DNA of 64,000 nt from Candidatus Promineifilum breve (GTDB lineage: Bacteria; Chloroflexota; Anaerolineae; Promineifilales; Promineifilaceae): positions 3,326,726 to 3,390,725 of the forward strand of contig NZ_LN890655.1 of assembly GCF_900066015.1 (NCBI RefSeq). The letters are read 5' to 3'. The notes beneath the pieces were generated by a model. The model saw only the letters and a list, made by a program, of their open reading frames with translations, had not been told where the DNA came from and did not search any database. How positions within the stretch are numbered: the stretch's first letter is position 1; each line of letters starts with the position of its first letter. Both the position numbers and the translations under genes were made by a program. This document shows, in pieces, positions 18,401 through 25,665 of the stretch.

Positions 18401-18876
18401 GCGCCGGCCTCGTCCGGCCGGTTGAGCCGCTTGAGGATGATGTTGCCCGGCTTCACGTCGCGATGGATGATCTTGCGCTGGTGGGCATAGTCGAGCGCCT
18501 CGCCGATCTGGATGCCGATTTGCAGGCATTGGACGAGCGGTAGATATTTTTGCAGCCGTTGCAACCGCCGCAAATGGTCGCGCAGGCTGCCGCCGTCGAC
18601 GTACTCCATGCCGATGAACAGCCCCTGGTCGGAGTCGCCGAAGTCGTAGACGCGGACGATGGAGGGATGGTCGAGTTGGGCGGCCGTGCGCGCCTCCTGC
18701 ACCAGCCGCTGGCGAAACTCTTCCTTGTTGGCGAAGTGGCTGTGCATCAGCTTGATCGCCACCTGCCGCTCCAGATTGAGATCGGCGGCGCGATAGACCG
18801 TGCCCATGCCGCCGTCGCCCAGCAAGGCGTCGAGGCGATACCGTTTATTCAGGGTTTGACCGATAAGGCTGGTCAT
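15490..18876 (-). CDS. Receptor-like Ser/Thr protein kinase: kinase, FHA, Ig-like, TM, TSP3 repeats, CBM9-like
   Basis: 1128 residues. The kinase occupies ~13-290: glycine loop GDGGMGTVY at 20-28, Lys 42, HRDVKPGN at 138-145 and TDFG at 167-170. An FHA domain spans ~330-410 (GRNLDNDIVL, SRHH, NGTWLN). A Pro/Ala/Ser linker and two Ig-like repeats (~487-700) precede a membrane segment (~708-728). Beyond it lie Asp-rich thrombospondin-type-3 calcium repeats (~784-875), a Thr/Pro linker and a C-terminal ~185-residue beta-sandwich resembling CBM9/DOMON domains (LDGTLNIGTEWPG, then RLYFAYLINDNV). The layout suggests an outside sugar or ligand sensor coupled to an inside kinase, although the Ig-like repeats fall on the cytoplasmic side of the single predicted helix. 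TAGGAGGG precedes the start. Confidence 0.9.
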   Translation of the reverse strand: MTSLIGQTLNKRYRLDALLGDGGMGTVYRAADLNLERQVAIKLMHSHFANKEEFRQRLVQEARTAAQLDHPSIVRVYDFGDSDQGLFIGMEYVDGGSLRDHLRRLQRLQKYLPLVQCLQIGIQIGEALDYAHQRKIIHRDVKPGNIILKRLNRPDEAGAQPFRALLTDFGLVKLQEGVSLTQSGATVGTPTYMSPEQCEGRELDSRSDLYSLGVVLYELIANKMPFTFQTLSEAIAAHRNGVQPPPVSSLRPEVPPIIDSLLVRALAKSPADRFASGAEMADALRSAFVALEGLPTRVMLHQELDILDQVAEPPAGFELHIHTPGHQDSIVPLTRAVITLGRNLDNDIVLPADGVSRHHTRLQATSLGWEAVDLGGVNGTWLNEHRLRPEEPTPLSVGSLLRIGPYEMLLEGPETPVADPQAKQVEPISAPITPGLIGLGAGAVASAVPPSAVPPSAAPPSAAPPASGSASSSGAVVAEQPTLPPAGADAPLALHLARNTITADPGQRVEVKVDVENRGDVEDKVTVRVRGLDPSWVEEPAEFITVPPRQTVSVPITISPPRGRGVPSGRQRVRFEVVSQHYPEAKIGVSAALTVSGFVSFEAVMEPTELRVPGRTLVTIHNNGNKATEFKVTGRDLQQVIRFRGERDRITLQPNQSANIELALEPRETNWFGEGDVYPFEVEVVGAEGGRRALPGEAHVRALLPSPVVYGAAFLAIFLCALGGMLLFSNWGRFLGIGATATPTPTLSFEFMAATQTSVAAAQTMVVATQISAATNVAGTQTVDGDTDGDRLADRQESLLNTENNNPDTDADGLNDGDEVLIYSTDPRNRDTDADILSDFDEVNTHKTNPRSPDGDGDGISDGLEVAQGTDPLVPNPPTVTPQTPTLTVLPPTATWTATPSITPTGTASATVTATGTATATPTATPTATISPTPTTAAPAITLTCVLAPPTLDGTLNIGTEWPGTPLFTFQPAVVGPERIVRVYGVRDASRLYFAYLINDNVNDPADSARLYIDTTNNGGDPDTADRFFQVNRDGSRLIWAGIGSNADGQAWNSNFTSTNWTSVVGEPGSGQWAVELSIDATAELGALTNPFGLMAEVFYTGDTATFPATASGTQANTWADVGNPLCP

Positions 18877-18913
18877 CGATCCCTCCTAGCCATCCAGTTG
18901 CCCGGCGCCGGCC

Positions 18914-19960
18914 CTAAGCCCGCGCCAGGACGTTCTCCAGCGCGTCCAGAAACACCCGCACCTCGTCAGCGCCGATCCAGCAGTGGGTGACGGCGCGAAA
19001 GCCGCGCCGCCCGTTGGTTCCCAGCCAGACGTTGGCCGATTGGCGCAGACGGTCGGCCACTTCGTCGGCCGATAGCGCCACGTCGTCGCTCAGGTCGAAG
19101 AAGACCATATTGGTGCGCACCATCTCACCGTTGACGCCCACACCGGGCAGCCGCGCCAGCCCCTCGGCCAGCCGGCGGGCGTGGGCGTGGTCGTCGGCCA
19201 GCCGGTCGATCATCTCGTTCAGGGCCACCAGACCGGCCGCGGCCAGCACGCCCGCCTGGCGCATCCCGCCGCCCAGCGATTTGCGGGCGCGACGGGCGCG
19301 ATAAATGAAGTCGGCCGAGCCGCACAACACCGAGCCGACGGGCGCGCACAGCCCCTTGCTGAGGCAAAACGTCACTGAATCGACGTGGCGGGTGATCTCC
19401 GTCGCGTCGATCTGTTGGGCCACGGCGGCGTTGAACAGCCGCGCCCCGTCCATGTGCACCGCCAGGCCGTTTTGCCTGGCCACGGCGGCGATCTCGGCGA
19501 AATAAGCCGGCGGCAGAGGGTAGCCGTGTTTGGCCCCATAACTGTTTTCGACCAGCACCAGGCGGCTGCGCGGCAGGTGGGGGTCGTCCTCGCGCACGGC
19601 GTCGGCCACCGCTTCGGGATCCATTCGGCCGTAGGCATCGGTCGGCAATGGATGGGGGATGACGCCGCCCAGCGCGGCCATGCCCCCCGCCTCCCAGGAA
19701 TAGACGTGACTATCCGCGCCGAGGATGGCCTCCTCGCCGCGCCCGGCGTGGGCCAGCACGGCGCACAGGTTGCCCATCGTGCCGCTGGCGACGAACAGGC
19801 CGGCCTCCTTGCCGGTTCTGGCCGCGGCCAGCGCCTCCAGTTCGTTCACCGTCGGGTCTTCGCCGTACACGTCATCGCCGACCGGCGCGGCGGCCATGGC
19901 CGCCCGCATGGCCGGCGTGGGCCAGCTAACGGTGTCGGAGCGGAAGTCGATCCTGTCCAT
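18914..19960 (-). CDS. ltaE: Low-specificity L-threonine aldolase
   Basis: 348 residues, matching the family's usual size. This PLP enzyme cleaves threonine or allo-threonine to glycine and acetaldehyde. Visible marks are DFRSDTVSWPTPAMR at the N-terminus, GDDVYGEDPTVNELE, the HMDGARLFNAAVA segment (Asp contacts the PLP ring) and SVTFCLSKGLCAPVGSVL with the PLP Lys. The kinase gene begins 37 nt downstream on the same strand, so they may share a transcript, although their functions are not obviously linked. Confidence 0.93.
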   Translation of the reverse strand: MDRIDFRSDTVSWPTPAMRAAMAAAPVGDDVYGEDPTVNELEALAAARTGKEAGLFVASGTMGNLCAVLAHAGRGEEAILGADSHVYSWEAGGMAALGGVIPHPLPTDAYGRMDPEAVADAVREDDPHLPRSRLVLVENSYGAKHGYPLPPAYFAEIAAVARQNGLAVHMDGARLFNAAVAQQIDATEITRHVDSVTFCLSKGLCAPVGSVLCGSADFIYRARRARKSLGGGMRQAGVLAAAGLVALNEMIDRLADDHAHARRLAEGLARLPGVGVNGEMVRTNMVFFDLSDDVALSADEVADRLRQSANVWLGTNGRRGFRAVTHCWIGADEVRVFLDALENVLARA

Positions 19961-20012
19961 AGGCTTAGTTTACGTCAAGCTGACGACATTGCAAAGCGTC
20001 GCCGGTGGGGAT

Positions 20013-20103
20013 GTAGGCGGAACTTCCAGTTCCGCACCCTGGGGGAACGTGGAGCTGGAAGCTCCACCTACGAGAGCGTGGAGCTGGAAGCTCCACCTAC
20101 GAG
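20013..20103. repeat. Intergenic palindromic direct repeats (GGAGCTGGAAGCTCC type)
   Basis: A 27-nt unit (CGTGGAGCTGGAAGCTCC and a following CACCTACGAG-type tail) occurs at 20048-20074 and 20077-20103. A related palindrome, GGAACTTCCAGTTCC, lies at 20019-20033. Each unit is self-complementary. The block fills most of the 165-nt gap between threonine aldolase and the lipid kinase gene. No gene is visible. Confidence 0.85.
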
Positions 20104-20125
20104 TCTATTTATGTATTGAAATGAA

Positions 20126-21136
20126 TTACAGAATATCGTCCAGCGGCACACCGGGCTGGGTAAACAGCGCGGCCGGGGCCGAGGGCGGGGCCAGCAGGCG
20201 CAGGGCGCGGGGGTGAATCTCGCAGGTCAGGGGCGTATAGCCGGCCCATTCGCCATCGGTCTGACAGGGCATCTTTGGCTCGGTTTCCACGACGACGCGC
20301 TTGCCGCTCAGGTTGATGACCCCCGGATCCCACTCCTGCAAGTTCAGTTGCACCGCCGTCAAATAGCGGGCCATCAGGCCGGCGCGCGGCGTCTCCAGCC
20401 ACGACGACACCTCCCCGGCCCGGAACAGCGACACCTCGAAATGGCCGTCGTCGAATAGGGCGCTGGAGCTGAGGGCGATCAGCCCCCCGGCATAGAGGCG
20501 CGTGGTGGAGATGACGATCAACAGCAGATCGGTCTCCACCGTCTGGTTGTCCACCTGCACCACGGCATGCATGGCCGGCAGCCGGTGGAGCACGGACAGG
20601 GCCTGGATGCTGTAACCGATGGGGCCGAGCCGCTTCGACCAGGCCGGGCGCGGCTCGATCTGCTGCACCAGAAAGCCGTCGGCGCCGATGCCCGTCCACA
20701 GCAGGGCGTAGCCGGCGGCCGTCTGGCTGCGCACGAAGTTCAGGTCGATCTGCTGCACGCGCCCGGCCAGCAGGGCTTCCGAGGCTTCGATGGGCGCGTT
20801 GGGGTCGAGCAGTTGCGGCCGGGGCAGGCGCAACTCGCGGGCCAGGGCGTTGGACGTGCCGATGGGCAACGGGGCGAGAATGGTCTCGCTGCCGGCCAAT
20901 CCATTGGCGACCTGGCTCATCGTGCCGTCGCCGCCGGCGGCCAGCACGACGTGGACGCCGGCATCGGCGGCGCGGCGGGCCAGTTCGGTGGCGTGGCCGG
21001 GGGCCTCGGTCGGCCGCAGGGCGACGCGCCAGCCGCGCTTGCGCCAAAAGTTGACCACCGGCTCGACTTTGGCGGCCATGTTCAGTTGCCCGGCTTGCGG
21101 ATTAAAGATGAGCGTCGCTCGTTTCATCGGCTTCAT
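20126..21136 (-). CDS. Diacylglycerol/lipid kinase family protein (YegS/BmrU type)
   Basis: 336 residues from ATG 21136 (MKPMKRATLIFNPQAG); ATG 21127 is an alternative. The reading frame could extend to 21187, but that part encodes the 34-bp palindrome and is not likely to be translated. The catalytic GGDGTMSQVANGL motif and the preceding NPQAG loop mark the DAGK catalytic domain; PIGTSNALAREL follows. Members phosphorylate diacylglycerol or related lipids using ATP at the membrane. No operon partner is evident, because the neighbouring NTF2-like gene is divergent. Confidence 0.88.
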   Translation of the reverse strand: MKPMKRATLIFNPQAGQLNMAAKVEPVVNFWRKRGWRVALRPTEAPGHATELARRAADAGVHVVLAAGGDGTMSQVANGLAGSETILAPLPIGTSNALARELRLPRPQLLDPNAPIEASEALLAGRVQQIDLNFVRSQTAAGYALLWTGIGADGFLVQQIEPRPAWSKRLGPIGYSIQALSVLHRLPAMHAVVQVDNQTVETDLLLIVISTTRLYAGGLIALSSSALFDDGHFEVSLFRAGEVSSWLETPRAGLMARYLTAVQLNLQEWDPGVINLSGKRVVVETEPKMPCQTDGEWAGYTPLTCEIHPRALRLLAPPSAPAALFTQPGVPLDDIL

Positions 21137-21146
21137 TCTACCCGGT

Positions 21147-21180
21147 AGGTGCAACGCACTTCGGAAAGTGCGTCGCACCT
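21147..21180. repeat. 34-bp palindromic repeat, copy 1
   Basis: Begins AGGTGCAACGCACTT and ends AAGTGCGTCGCACCT around a CGG-type centre. Copies lie at 62765-62798 (exact reverse complement of this one) and 63607-63640 (one base different). Here it sits in the divergent spacer between the lipid kinase and the NTF2-like gene. Confidence 0.95.
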
Positions 21181-21221
21181 GACTCAACCCATGTTACAAT
21201 CGTTTTGAAGAAAGGAGAAAC

Positions 21222-21644
21222 ATGAACAGCGAACAAGAAATCTGGGACTTCCTGCACACTCATCTGCGCAGCATCTTCACCCGCGACGCGGCGACCTACC
21301 GGGCCACCACCGGCGCGGATCTCTCGCTCTACGAGTGGTTCGTCGCCCCCCACCGGCAGGATGGGCTGGACTTCCACTTCTTCATGATCGAGCACAGTTG
21401 GGCCGGAGTCGGCGAGGATTTTCGCTACGACCTGCTGGAGCCGCGGCTGCAACGCTACGGCGACACGGCCATCGTCAGTTACACCTTCATGCTGACCATC
21501 GCCACGGACTTCGATATCCGCCACACGCTCCACAACGAGAGCCGCGTGCTGGTGCGGCGCGATGGCGCGTGGCAGGTCGTCCATGTCCACAAGTCGCCGG
21601 CCTGGAAAGCGCCGCGCGACGAACCCAACCCAGCCACTCACTGA
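21222..21644 (+). CDS. NTF2/SnoaL-like fold protein
   Basis: 140 residues with AAAGGAG 5 nt before ATG 21222 and a TACAAT -10-like hexamer at 21195-21200. The pattern of an N-terminal helix (EQEIWDFLHTHLRSIFT), repeated beta strands (AIVSYTFMLTI, ESRVLVRRDGAWQVVHVHKS) and length match the SnoaL_3/CaMKII-association type of NTF2-like proteins. The closing W-x-V-V-H-x-H-x-S is typical. These proteins may be small enzymes or ligand-binding domains; no specific substrate can be named. Confidence 0.78.
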   Translation: MNSEQEIWDFLHTHLRSIFTRDAATYRATTGADLSLYEWFVAPHRQDGLDFHFFMIEHSWAGVGEDFRYDLLEPRLQRYGDTAIVSYTFMLTIATDFDIRHTLHNESRVLVRRDGAWQVVHVHKSPAWKAPRDEPNPATH

Positions 21645-21709
21645 CCCCCAAGACCCGTCAGATTTCCTAACGCTGCAAGATTTCGGCCCTTGTGGCGTTA
21701 TAGGGGTAT

Positions 21710-22306
21710 ATGGCTTCCGTGATCACGAAACCAACCCCTTATCCGGATGAAGCGGCCCTGGTGGAGCAGGCCAAGAGCGATCCGGCGGCGTTCGGCGTCT
21801 TGTACGACCGCTACGTCGACCGCATCTACGGCTACGCCCTACGGGAGACCCGCGACGTGGCCGCGGCGCAAGATGTCACCGCCGCCACCTTCGAGAAGGC
21901 GCTGCGCCACCTGCGGCGTTTTCGCTGGGACCAGATGGGCCTCGCGCCGTGGCTCTATCGCATCGCCCGTAATGAGATCGTCCAGCAGTATCGCCGCGAC
22001 AAACGGCTCAGCCCGCTAATCACGGGTGACGACGACACTTCCGAGCGAAGCGCCGGCCCCCACCTTTGGGAAGCGCGGCCCATCGAGTCGGCCGTCCTGT
22101 CCGGCGAGCGCGACCGGGCCTTGCACGACGCCCTGGGCCGGTTGAGCGCCGCCGACCGCGAACTGCTGACGTTACGCTTCCTGGAGCAGCTATCGACCGA
22201 GGACGTGGCCCACATCCTGGACTGCTCGCGCGACAACGTCTACGTGCGTCTGCATCGGGCCTTGGGCCGCCTGCGCGAGCAACTCGGCGCACATGAGGTG
22301 AAATAG
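21710..22306 (+). CDS. ECF-type RNA polymerase sigma factor
   Basis: 198 residues. Region 2 includes FGVLYDRYVDRIYGYAL and the -10 recognition helix FRWDQMGLAPWLYRIARNEI; region 4 has LSAADRELLTLRFLEQLSTEDVAHILDCSRDNVYVRLHRAL, a helix-turn-helix for the -35 element. The linker (LITGDDDTSERSAGPHLW) is unstructured. It directs transcription of an unknown regulon. The next gene starts 2 nt later and encodes a membrane protein that is probably its regulator, the common arrangement for ECF systems. Confidence 0.92.
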   Translation: MASVITKPTPYPDEAALVEQAKSDPAAFGVLYDRYVDRIYGYALRETRDVAAAQDVTAATFEKALRHLRRFRWDQMGLAPWLYRIARNEIVQQYRRDKRLSPLITGDDDTSERSAGPHLWEARPIESAVLSGERDRALHDALGRLSAADRELLTLRFLEQLSTEDVAHILDCSRDNVYVRLHRALGRLREQLGAHEVK

Positions 22307-22308
22307 CA

Positions 22309-23979
22309 ATGGCCGAAAATAAAGATAACCTGCAAGAATGGTCGGAACGATTGGAGGCGGGCGCGCGCGATGATGAGCTGTTAGCCGTCGCTGCCCGGCT
22401 GGAGAGCGCCGCAAAGGATGAGCCGTCCGCGCCGACTATCGAATTTCGACGCCAGTTGCGGCGCGATTTGCTCAACCGGCACGCGGCGCAAACAAATAGG
22501 GCAACCGGCCGTCTGTGGCGCTGGGCCGGATCGGTGGCGGCGCTTGGCCTCCTGGCCGTGTTAATTGGCGCATTCTGGCTCACCATGAGCGGCGTACAGC
22601 GCCCATCATTCGGCGGCATCGCGGCCACAGAGGGGAATGCGACCCCATTCTACATCCCGACTGCACCCGTATCGGCTGCGGCGTTAGGCTCCTATTCGGT
22701 TAACGCGCCGGATGGTCTGGAGGCCGGACGGACATTGGAATTGTTGGCCTATTGGCACGTGCCTGACGATCTCGGCGCGACCGGCGCGTTTGCGCAGCTT
22801 CAGAACGACGCCGGGCAGGTGGTTGCCCAAGCGGACGGGCCACTCACGGACATGGGCGGCGAAGCGTATGAGGTCAAGCTGGCTATCCCATTGCCCAACC
22901 CGTTGTCCGACGGCAGCTACAGCCTGTTGTTCGGACTTTCTGATGCCACGGGCGCGCGTTTACCTCTCTATGACTTTGCCCGATCCATCGTGGTCTATGA
23001 GGAGCAGACCTCACCTCTCCTTGTAGGTTCGACCGGACTAGCGGAGGGGGGTGTGATAGAGACGGCCATCACCCCGGCGATAACACCTTCATCCGCTTCC
23101 GGCTATCGCCTTCTCGACTACTCGACCAACGGCGGCGTGGTGACGGAGACGGTGGAAACGGACGACCCGGCCAACCAGACGGTAACCCATCTGCTGGTTC
23201 CCGGCCTGACGATGACCGTGACGCTGGGCTGGAGCCTGCCGCCCGAGGCGGCCATTGTGTCGGCCTTCGTCCATTTGCTGGACGACGATGGGCAAATCGT
23301 GGCCCAGGCCGACGCGCCGGTGAAGCCGGCAACAGGCTCGGCTGATCGCCCCTTCGAGGCCGCGTTGGCCCTGAATCTGCCGGCCGATTTGCCCGCGGGC
23401 GCGTATGAGGTGGTCGCCGGACTGTATGAGCCGGGGACGGGCGCGCGATTATCCTTCACCACGGCCGATGGCGAGGTTATGAACCTGATCCGGACCGATT
23501 TCGTTGTCTCGGACAGGAATGCGAATTCAGAGCAAATGAATGAAACTGTCATTGAGTTGCAAGATGAGAACCATTCCCTTATACCATTGCACCCAACAAC
23601 CGAAACAGGCCAGAATGTCGTAAGCGTAATTGATATCGAACCGGCGGCCGGGGCGGTCGTCAGTGGTACAGCGCCGATTCACTTTAGAATCACGTTGTCC
23701 TATTCGCTGGACAGCCTGTCCAGCGCCTTCCTTGAGGTGCGCGTAGCCGAGTTGATGGCGGGAGGTGGACGGCAATTGGGAAAAGCGACGGCCGATTTAA
23801 GTGGGCGCAATGGCGCGCTCGAATTAGAGATCGTAATAGACCCTGCATCCGCTCTGTACGGTCTGAACGGTCCGGGCGACCTGGGTCTCGAATTTGAGAT
23901 CAGACCCAACCCCACCGGGGAAGCCATCCCCTTCGTGGTCGAGACGCCGGGCGACGTCCGTTGGCGCTACGAACCGTAA
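22309..23979 (+). CDS. Single-pass membrane protein, probable anti-sigma partner with extracytoplasmic sensor domains
   Basis: 556 residues. Residues 1-70 are charged and cytoplasmic, 72-92 form one membrane helix, and the rest is outside. Two related beta-sandwich repeats can be seen at ~130-230 and ~295-400, both with an AQ-x-D-(G/A)-P core, a D/A-G-x-Y turn and a GL-x4-G-(A)-R-L end. This repeat type is frequent at the C-terminus of Chloroflexota membrane proteins. A third region (~430-556) is different. No zinc anti-sigma motif (H-x3-C-x2-C) is present, so anti-sigma function rests on gene order and topology. Confidence 0.7.
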   Translation: MAENKDNLQEWSERLEAGARDDELLAVAARLESAAKDEPSAPTIEFRRQLRRDLLNRHAAQTNRATGRLWRWAGSVAALGLLAVLIGAFWLTMSGVQRPSFGGIAATEGNATPFYIPTAPVSAAALGSYSVNAPDGLEAGRTLELLAYWHVPDDLGATGAFAQLQNDAGQVVAQADGPLTDMGGEAYEVKLAIPLPNPLSDGSYSLLFGLSDATGARLPLYDFARSIVVYEEQTSPLLVGSTGLAEGGVIETAITPAITPSSASGYRLLDYSTNGGVVTETVETDDPANQTVTHLLVPGLTMTVTLGWSLPPEAAIVSAFVHLLDDDGQIVAQADAPVKPATGSADRPFEAALALNLPADLPAGAYEVVAGLYEPGTGARLSFTTADGEVMNLIRTDFVVSDRNANSEQMNETVIELQDENHSLIPLHPTTETGQNVVSVIDIEPAAGAVVSGTAPIHFRITLSYSLDSLSSAFLEVRVAELMAGGGRQLGKATADLSGRNGALELEIVIDPASALYGLNGPGDLGLEFEIRPNPTGEAIPFVVETPGDVRWRYEP

Positions 23980-23980
23980 T

Positions 23981-24019
23981 AAAAAGGCCGGATGGCCGCG
24001 TGATGGCGGTCATCCGGCC
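23981..24019 (-). terminator. Rho-independent terminator of the PspC gene
   Basis: On the minus strand GGCCGGATGACCGC pairs with GCGGCCATCCGGCC (14-bp stem, one G-U pair, 6-nt loop) and is followed by TTTTT. It begins 26 nt after the PspC stop codon, and the T run abuts the stop of the convergent sensor gene. On the plus strand no T run follows. Confidence 0.85.
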
Positions 24020-24045
24020 AATTGATATGGCGGAGATACTTTCGC

Positions 24046-24240
24046 TTACTGCTTAGGAATAACGATCCACAGCAGCAAATATGCCAGCAACCCCGGCACG
24101 CCACCCGGCAGGGCCATAATCACGAACAGCAGCCGGAACCAGAAGGCGCTGATGCCGGTGAACTCGGCCAACCCGCCGCACACGCCGCCGATCATGCCGT
24201 TCTGGCGGCGCAATAGTTTTGTCCCATTCATTTCTTTCAT
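24046..24240 (-). CDS. PspC-domain membrane protein
   Basis: 64 residues; GGGAG lies 9 nt before ATG 24240. The whole protein is a PspC domain: KLLRRQNGMIGGVCGGLAEFTG followed by two hydrophobic stretches ending in LLLWIVIPKQ. PspC-type proteins help the response to membrane stress. It stands alone here, with its own terminator downstream. Short single-domain versions like this are common in Gram-positive and Chloroflexota genomes. Confidence 0.92.
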   Translation of the reverse strand: MKEMNGTKLLRRQNGMIGGVCGGLAEFTGISAFWFRLLFVIMALPGGVPGLLAYLLLWIVIPKQ

Positions 24241-24344
24241 CGTTGTCTACTCCCAACCGCGCCGGCCACGCTGTCGGCCGTTCGCGATTCTATTCAATGT
24301 CTCTCAAGAACCATTACGCACAACAGCGACCTGGGTTGCGGATT

Positions 24345-24582
24345 AATGATTAACCACGGATTCCCACGGATTGGACGGATGTAACGGATAGAAGCTCTTC
24401 AATCCGTAAAATCCGTTTAATCCGTGTCCATCCGTGGCTAATGATTATTCTTCAACCGCTCGTTGAATGATTAACCACGGATTCCCACGGATTGGACGGA
24501 TGTAACGGATTGAAGCTCCTCAATCCGTTACATCCGTTTAATCCGTGTCCATCCGTGGCTAATTATTATTCTTCAACCGCTC
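24345..24582. repeat. 121-bp tandem duplication of an ATCCGT-type hairpin repeat reaching into tgt
   Basis: Two near-identical copies start at 24345 and 24466. Each contains AACCACGGATTCCCACGGAT, a short spacer and an inverted half with TCCGTGTCCATCCGTGGC. Each copy ends in a TTCTTCAACCGCTC-type tail; in copy 2 this tail is the last coding part of the tgt gene, so the duplication copied the 3' end of that gene. The 24241-24558 spacer (318 nt) holds little else besides this repeat. Confidence 0.9.
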
Positions 24583-25656
24583 CATGAGCATCGTCATAAA
24601 CCGCAAATTGTGCAGCGTCGCCAGCCGGAAGTAGAGGCTATCGTTGAGCTTGAACAGGTGATGGAGATAGGCCAGCGAGTAGCGGGCGCAGGCCGGGCAA
24701 TCGCAATAGGCCGACACCGGCGCGGCCGTCTTCACGTGCTTGTCGTCGCCGGGATAGACGTAGGCGAACCAGTCGCCGCCCGGTCCCAGCGGCGCGGCGG
24801 CCGGGTCGCGGGTGAACAGCAGCAGCCGGCCGTGGCGGGCGTCGCGGGTGGGCATGGTACTGTCGAACAGTTCGTAGCCCATGCCCACGCAGGCCACCAC
24901 GTTGGCCGGGTGGCCGATGCCCAGGGCGTGGACGGGATATGCGGGCGGCACGAGTTCGCGCACCAGGCTGACCATCTCCGTCAGCAGGTTGCCGCCCGCG
25001 TCCAGCGGCCAGCCGCCGTAGCCATAGGCGTCGAAGCCGATGTCCAGCAGCGCCGTGGCGCACTCCCGCCGCAACTCCGGCGACAGGCCGCCCTGGATGA
25101 CGGCCATCAGCCGCGGCCGTTGCGCCTCGCCCAGCCGCTTTTGTTCCACCAGGCGCAGGTAGGCCCGCTTGCACTCGGCCGCCCAGCGGATGGTGCGCCG
25201 CACCGAGTCGGCCTGGCGCGCCGGCGGGTCGTCGGGGCCGGTGCAGTCGTCGAGACAGATGAGCATGTCGCTGCCGTAGGCGAACTGGAGTTGGATGCTC
25301 TTCTCCGGGGTCAGGATATATTTGCGGTCGCCGCCGGGCCGAAAGGTGGCCCCCCGGTCGGTGATCGAGCCGGCCTTGGGGTTGCCGCGAATGAGCGAGT
25401 ATACTTGGAAGCCGCCGGAGTCGGTGAAGATGGGGCGCGACCAGCCGGCCAGCCGGTGCAGCCCGCCCAGGGCCTGGATGGTCGAAGTGCCCGGCCGCTG
25501 CATCAGGTGATAGACGTTCATCTGCACCGCCCGGACGCCCACGGCTTCCAGGTCTTCGGCCGACACCGCCCGCACGACGCCCTGTGTGCCGTCGGGCAGG
25601 AAAGCGGGCAGCGGTAAGTCGCCGTGCGGCAGCGATAGCGTTTTAACGTTGGTCAT
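24559..25656 (-). CDS. tgt: tRNA-guanine transglycosylase family protein (divergent)
   Basis: 365 residues from ATG 25656; the open frame continues upstream only as the shadow of the opposite gene. Bacterial TGT exchanges guanine 34 for preQ1 in tRNAs for Asn, Asp, His and Tyr. Visible are FTDSGGFQVYSL, VIQGGLSPELRREC, the nucleophile region ELFDSTMPTRDARHG and a zinc site CDC-x2-C plus H (CDCPACARYSLAYLHH). Two family motifs differ: canonical FDEC is LDDC, and canonical GGLSVGE is GGWPLDA, with an insert before the zinc site. The core reaction is likely retained but specificity may differ. Confidence 0.85.
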   Translation of the reverse strand: MTNVKTLSLPHGDLPLPAFLPDGTQGVVRAVSAEDLEAVGVRAVQMNVYHLMQRPGTSTIQALGGLHRLAGWSRPIFTDSGGFQVYSLIRGNPKAGSITDRGATFRPGGDRKYILTPEKSIQLQFAYGSDMLICLDDCTGPDDPPARQADSVRRTIRWAAECKRAYLRLVEQKRLGEAQRPRLMAVIQGGLSPELRRECATALLDIGFDAYGYGGWPLDAGGNLLTEMVSLVRELVPPAYPVHALGIGHPANVVACVGMGYELFDSTMPTRDARHGRLLLFTRDPAAAPLGPGGDWFAYVYPGDDKHVKTAAPVSAYCDCPACARYSLAYLHHLFKLNDSLYFRLATLHNLRFMTMLMERLKNNN

Positions 25657-25665
25657 ATTGTCACG

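Noticed and set aside
24345-24582. Possible two-spacer CRISPR array
   Set aside because: The copies are 121 bp tandem duplicates with no unique spacers and no cas genes are present.
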